Assembly: GCF_900188315.1 (NCBI RefSeq)
Contig: NZ_LT897781.1
Span: forward strand, 558,001 to 622,000
Reading direction: 5' to 3'
DNA from: Marinobacter sp. es.042
Lineage (GTDB): Bacteria > Pseudomonadota > Gammaproteobacteria > Pseudomonadales > Oleiphilaceae
DNA length: 64,000 nucleotides
Part shown: positions 61,692 through 64,000 of the stretch, piece by piece
Layout: each line of letters starts with the position of its first letter
How positions within the stretch are numbered: position 1 is the first letter of the stretch
Notes under the pieces: generated by a model
Told to the model about the DNA's origin: nothing
Database searches by the model: none
Seen by the model: the letters and a program-made list of their open reading frames with translations, nothing else
Position numbers and translations under genes: made by a program

Positions 61692-62720
61692 TCAGTCCAC
61701 CAGATATTGCAGGCGATCTTCGAGAAAAGGCACTGAATCCTCGGTAAGAAGGATCAGCATGTCGCATTCGATGTCCCGGTCTTCCAGGGCGTAGCAAATT
61801 TCGATACACAGCAGCTGTTCCTCATGGGTGCTGTGGTGTTCCAGCAATTCGGTAATTGGGCGGTGCTGCCCCAGCACCGTGGGGTGGCCAAGGCCGAGTT
61901 TCAGGTCGAGCTGGTCGCCAATGCCTTTGAGAAAGGCGCCGAAGAGTATGCTGGACATATCCATCAGCACTTCTACGTTCACCGCTTCACCCTCAAGGGT
62001 ATCGTAGTGAAGCATTTCCGCCATTTCCCGGAAGCTGGCGTCAGCGAACAGCAAAAGAGCCTCTCCGGCGATGCCGGCACCGGTGAACCCCTGGCACACG
62101 GCGGAATAGGTGTGGCTGTCGCTGACCGAGGAAATGGCCATGTGCAGTTCGGAGTTGGCCAGGAAGGCGACCTTGGGAATCGGCTGTTTGACGAAGACAC
62201 GTAACAACCGGGCCAGTAGATCGGAGGACCGGCCCATGGCGACGTTGGAAATTTCCTGCAGGTAGTCGTTCAGGGAAACGGAGATTTCCGGAGCGGCACT
62301 GCCTGTGCTCTTAAGGCTGGTGTCCTGCAGCGCCGAATCTTCGAGTTCACCAGGCCGGTACACCCCGTATTCCACCAGCAGATCAAGTACGGTGCAGGTC
62401 TCTGTTGGCTTTTTGATGAAGTCGAGGGCGCCGAGCTTTTTGACCCGGTCCCGGGCTTCGGGCTGGATATCGCCGGAAACGACGATGGTCATGACCGGTA
62501 AATCTTCCTTGCGAACCTGCTCCAGCACCTGGTAGCCATCCATCTCTGGCATGTTCAGATCCAGGAACAGCAGCTCTGCCTTTTCCCCGCGCAATTTCTC
62601 CAGCGCTTCCACACCATCCTTTGCGAAACTGACGTCTCCGCGCAATCCCTCAGGCAGCGCCCGGGCCATTTGCTTTCTGGCAAGGGCAGAATCGTCGCAG
62701 ATCAGTATCCGGGTGGTCAT
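61692..62720 (-). CDS. Response regulator with CheC-like phosphatase domain
   Basis: A 342-residue protein. REC domain (about 1-120): ILICDDSALARKQMA, phosphoacceptor in LLFLDLNMPEMDGYQ, Thr/Ser in TIVVSGD, Lys in FIKKPT. The C-terminal part (about 150-340) resembles CheC/CheX phosphatases, with LQEISNVAMGRSSDLLARLL and a second related helix (EVLMDMSSILFGAFLKGIG). Such REC-CheC proteins are found next to GGDEF proteins. Output is not known; control of the adjacent cyclase or of chemotaxis-type phosphorelay is the likely guess. Confidence 0.88.
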   Translation of the reverse strand: MTTRILICDDSALARKQMARALPEGLRGDVSFAKDGVEALEKLRGEKAELLFLDLNMPEMDGYQVLEQVRKEDLPVMTIVVSGDIQPEARDRVKKLGALDFIKKPTETCTVLDLLVEYGVYRPGELEDSALQDTSLKSTGSAAPEISVSLNDYLQEISNVAMGRSSDLLARLLRVFVKQPIPKVAFLANSELHMAISSVSDSHTYSAVCQGFTGAGIAGEALLLFADASFREMAEMLHYDTLEGEAVNVEVLMDMSSILFGAFLKGIGDQLDLKLGLGHPTVLGQHRPITELLEHHSTHEEQLLCIEICYALEDRDIECDMLILLTEDSVPFLEDRLQYLVD

Positions 62721-62987
62721 TGATGGGGCCGTAGAGGGTTGGTCATAAGTTGCGAAAGTATACCAGTAGTATTTGTTATGTACACGTTTGCTACAGCATT
62801 CGTAACAATGGGTAAGGCGTTGTAAGTATTTTAAGCCAAAGGTTTTGTGACTGTATTCAAAGTTGGTTGAGTATTACTGAATTGTAAACGGTGATTGTGA
62901 ATCTGCTCACTCTATTGGCCGATCTGCCTTGGTTATAGTGTGTCTGCGGCAAATAAAATAATAATGGTTCTTCAGAGACACAACACT

Positions 62988-63881
62988 ATGAGACAGCAGG
63001 CGTATGGATACGCTGCCGTCACCCTGTTCTGCCTGGGTATTGCGCCCGTTGTCCAGGCAGAGCTGAATCCCATTTCTGATGAAACAATGGGTGAGGTGAC
63101 CGGGCAGGCTTTTATGCAGATTGAGAACATTGATGGCGGTGTCGACGGTCATCAGTTCACCCGAATGACTTTGGGGATGGATGTTGAGACCCGAGTTAAT
63201 ATCGACGATGTGAAAGCCGGCGAAATCGACGGAGGCGCGGACTTTGCCGCTGAGCACGTGGCGTTGGGGCATATTGCTCGCAACGATGGCGTTCAATATA
63301 ACGGTCGTACCTACAGCAAAGGCGACACCGTTCATTTTGAGGCGTTCAAGCCTTACATCGAGCTGGCAAATGGTGCTAACGATGAGCTTGCCGGGTTCAG
63401 GATGGGATTTGGGCAGGCGAGAGGGTCGGTTTCCTCGCTGACCGGCAGTTTCAGTGGCAACATCGGTTTAAAGCTTGCTGATGGCTCCGACACGGTTTAC
63501 GACGCCGCGTTGATGGATCAAAACGCCCAGGCAACTCAACGAAGAGCCACTCATATTGGTATCGTCGACCCCGCAGCAGCCACCGCGGACTGCAATGCAG
63601 TTTCTGCCACAAACTGTGCTCCGCTTTCTAATCTTCAGTCTCTGATTGTGGGTAGTGAAAACGCCGACGGCACCACAGGATTTACCAACGATTTCTTTAT
63701 CGGTTTCCAGCGCGAGGATGTTGGTTGGCAAAGCCCGGATGGTGCCACCGTGATCAACGCTGGCCAGGGTGTGTTCATCAACTTGCCTACCAGCATGACG
63801 GTAGATATGGACCAATTGATCACCCAAGGCGTAGAGCGATTACAGACCCATCGCAATGACATGGGTAAGCAGCTCTTCTAA
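62988..63881 (+). CDS. Exported protein of unknown function (DUF6160-like)
   Basis: A ~297-residue protein with a signal peptide (YGYAAVTLFCLGIAPVVQA, cleavage before ELNPISDE). The mature N-terminus LNPISDETMGEVTGQAFMQI is a motif shared by a group of exported proteins in Marinobacter and pseudomonads. The rest is Gly/Asp/Ala-rich and beta-prone. The frame opens with GTG at 62940; ATG 62988 places the signal peptide correctly, with ATG 62964 as an alternative. No function is known to me. Confidence 0.7.
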   Translation: MRQQAYGYAAVTLFCLGIAPVVQAELNPISDETMGEVTGQAFMQIENIDGGVDGHQFTRMTLGMDVETRVNIDDVKAGEIDGGADFAAEHVALGHIARNDGVQYNGRTYSKGDTVHFEAFKPYIELANGANDELAGFRMGFGQARGSVSSLTGSFSGNIGLKLADGSDTVYDAALMDQNAQATQRRATHIGIVDPAAATADCNAVSATNCAPLSNLQSLIVGSENADGTTGFTNDFFIGFQREDVGWQSPDGATVINAGQGVFINLPTSMTVDMDQLITQGVERLQTHRNDMGKQLF

Positions 63882-63942
63882 GAGTGGCCCTCGGTTAGAT
63901 TCCGAATAAAGAGTTTTGGCTGATGAGATCAGGGAGTGATCG

Positions 63943-64000
63943 GTGCCAACCCTTCTTTACCTGAATGGTTTTAAGTTCTTCTTTTACGCCAACGATCATT
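63943..64000 (+). CDS. DUF4160 family protein, N-terminal fragment (continues past the window)
   Basis: The first 19 codons read MPTLLYLNGFKFFFYANDH from a GTG with GGGAG six bases upstream. This is the conserved start of DUF4160 proteins (PT-L-x-x-GF-FFF-Y), which are often paired with a DUF2442 protein in toxin-antitoxin-like pairs. Too short for certainty; the family call rests on this N-terminal motif. Confidence 0.6.
   Translation, partial: MPTLLYLNGFKFFFYANDH

Noticed and set aside
1..64000. tRNA, rRNA or CRISPR loci
   Set aside because: I found no cloverleaf-like sequence with tRNA consensus boxes, no rRNA segment, and no direct-repeat array in the window.

Overview
The window reads as a chromosomal segment of a marine gammaproteobacterium. 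Gene content and order (hisD-hisC-Nif3-zapG/zapE, pilA/pilBCD-coaE, DUF1302/DUF1329 pair, MvaT-type H-NS protein) look most like Marinobacter or a close relative in the Pseudomonas/Marinobacter branch. The genus is an inference from protein resemblance; no rRNA or tRNA is present to confirm it.

Layout. 1-6.4 kb: housekeeping genes (end of hisD, hisC, a Nif3-like protein, divergent zapG and zapE, a thiolase), separated by five copies of a structured inverted-repeat family with a conserved core and copy-specific but self-complementary arms. 6.6-12.8 kb: an exported DUF1302 protein, a DUF1329 protein and a large MalT-like LuxR regulator. 12.8-23 kb, mostly minus strand: a PlsC-type acyltransferase, a Bax-like glucosaminidase, a large lipoprotein of unknown function, YfaZ, YacG, a hybrid histidine kinase, TrmO, an outer-membrane protein and CoaE. 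23-29.8 kb: type IV pilus genes (pilD, pilC, pilB, divergent pilA with a sigma-54-type promoter), a Wzy/PilO-like glycan transferase and a second pilin.

29.9-58.5 kb is a surface-polysaccharide region. An MBL/beta-CASP hydrolase and cysQ lead into rfaH. A perfect 12-base ops element lies in the first codons of the polysaccharide operon. The operon then carries a broken wzi-wza chimera, two Wzz proteins, a pseudaminic acid pathway (pseB, pseC, a pseF-aldo/keto reductase fusion, an extra SDR, pseG, pseH, pseI), AT-rich polymerase, flippase and glycosyltransferase genes, a PhyH-type dioxygenase, a diacetylbacillosamine set (pglC, pglD, pglE, pglF-like), ugd, a second beta-CASP hydrolase and a wbpO/tviB-type dehydrogenase. 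The likely product is a lipid-linked glycan started on diacetylbacillosamine and carrying a pseudaminic-type nonulosonic acid. It may serve as O-antigen and possibly decorate the pilin, which ends in serine and sits beside the PilO-like gene.

58.6-64 kb: an MvaT-like silencer, a RelB/RelE toxin-antitoxin pair with a palindromic operator, a REP-associated tyrosine transposase (RAYT) flanked by GGGGTCAGA repeats, a PAS-GGDEF cyclase, a REC-CheC protein, an exported protein, and the first codons of a DUF4160 gene. Nine GGGGTCAGA-type palindromes are scattered across the window; two lie in frame inside genes (coaE and the second beta-CASP hydrolase) and one supplies a stop codon.

The most notable items are the covarying-arm repeat family, the RfaH/ops pair on an operon whose first gene is a wzi-wza deletion chimera, the nonulosonic-acid cluster with extra oxidoreductases next to a pilin-glycosylation candidate, and the coding REP insertions.
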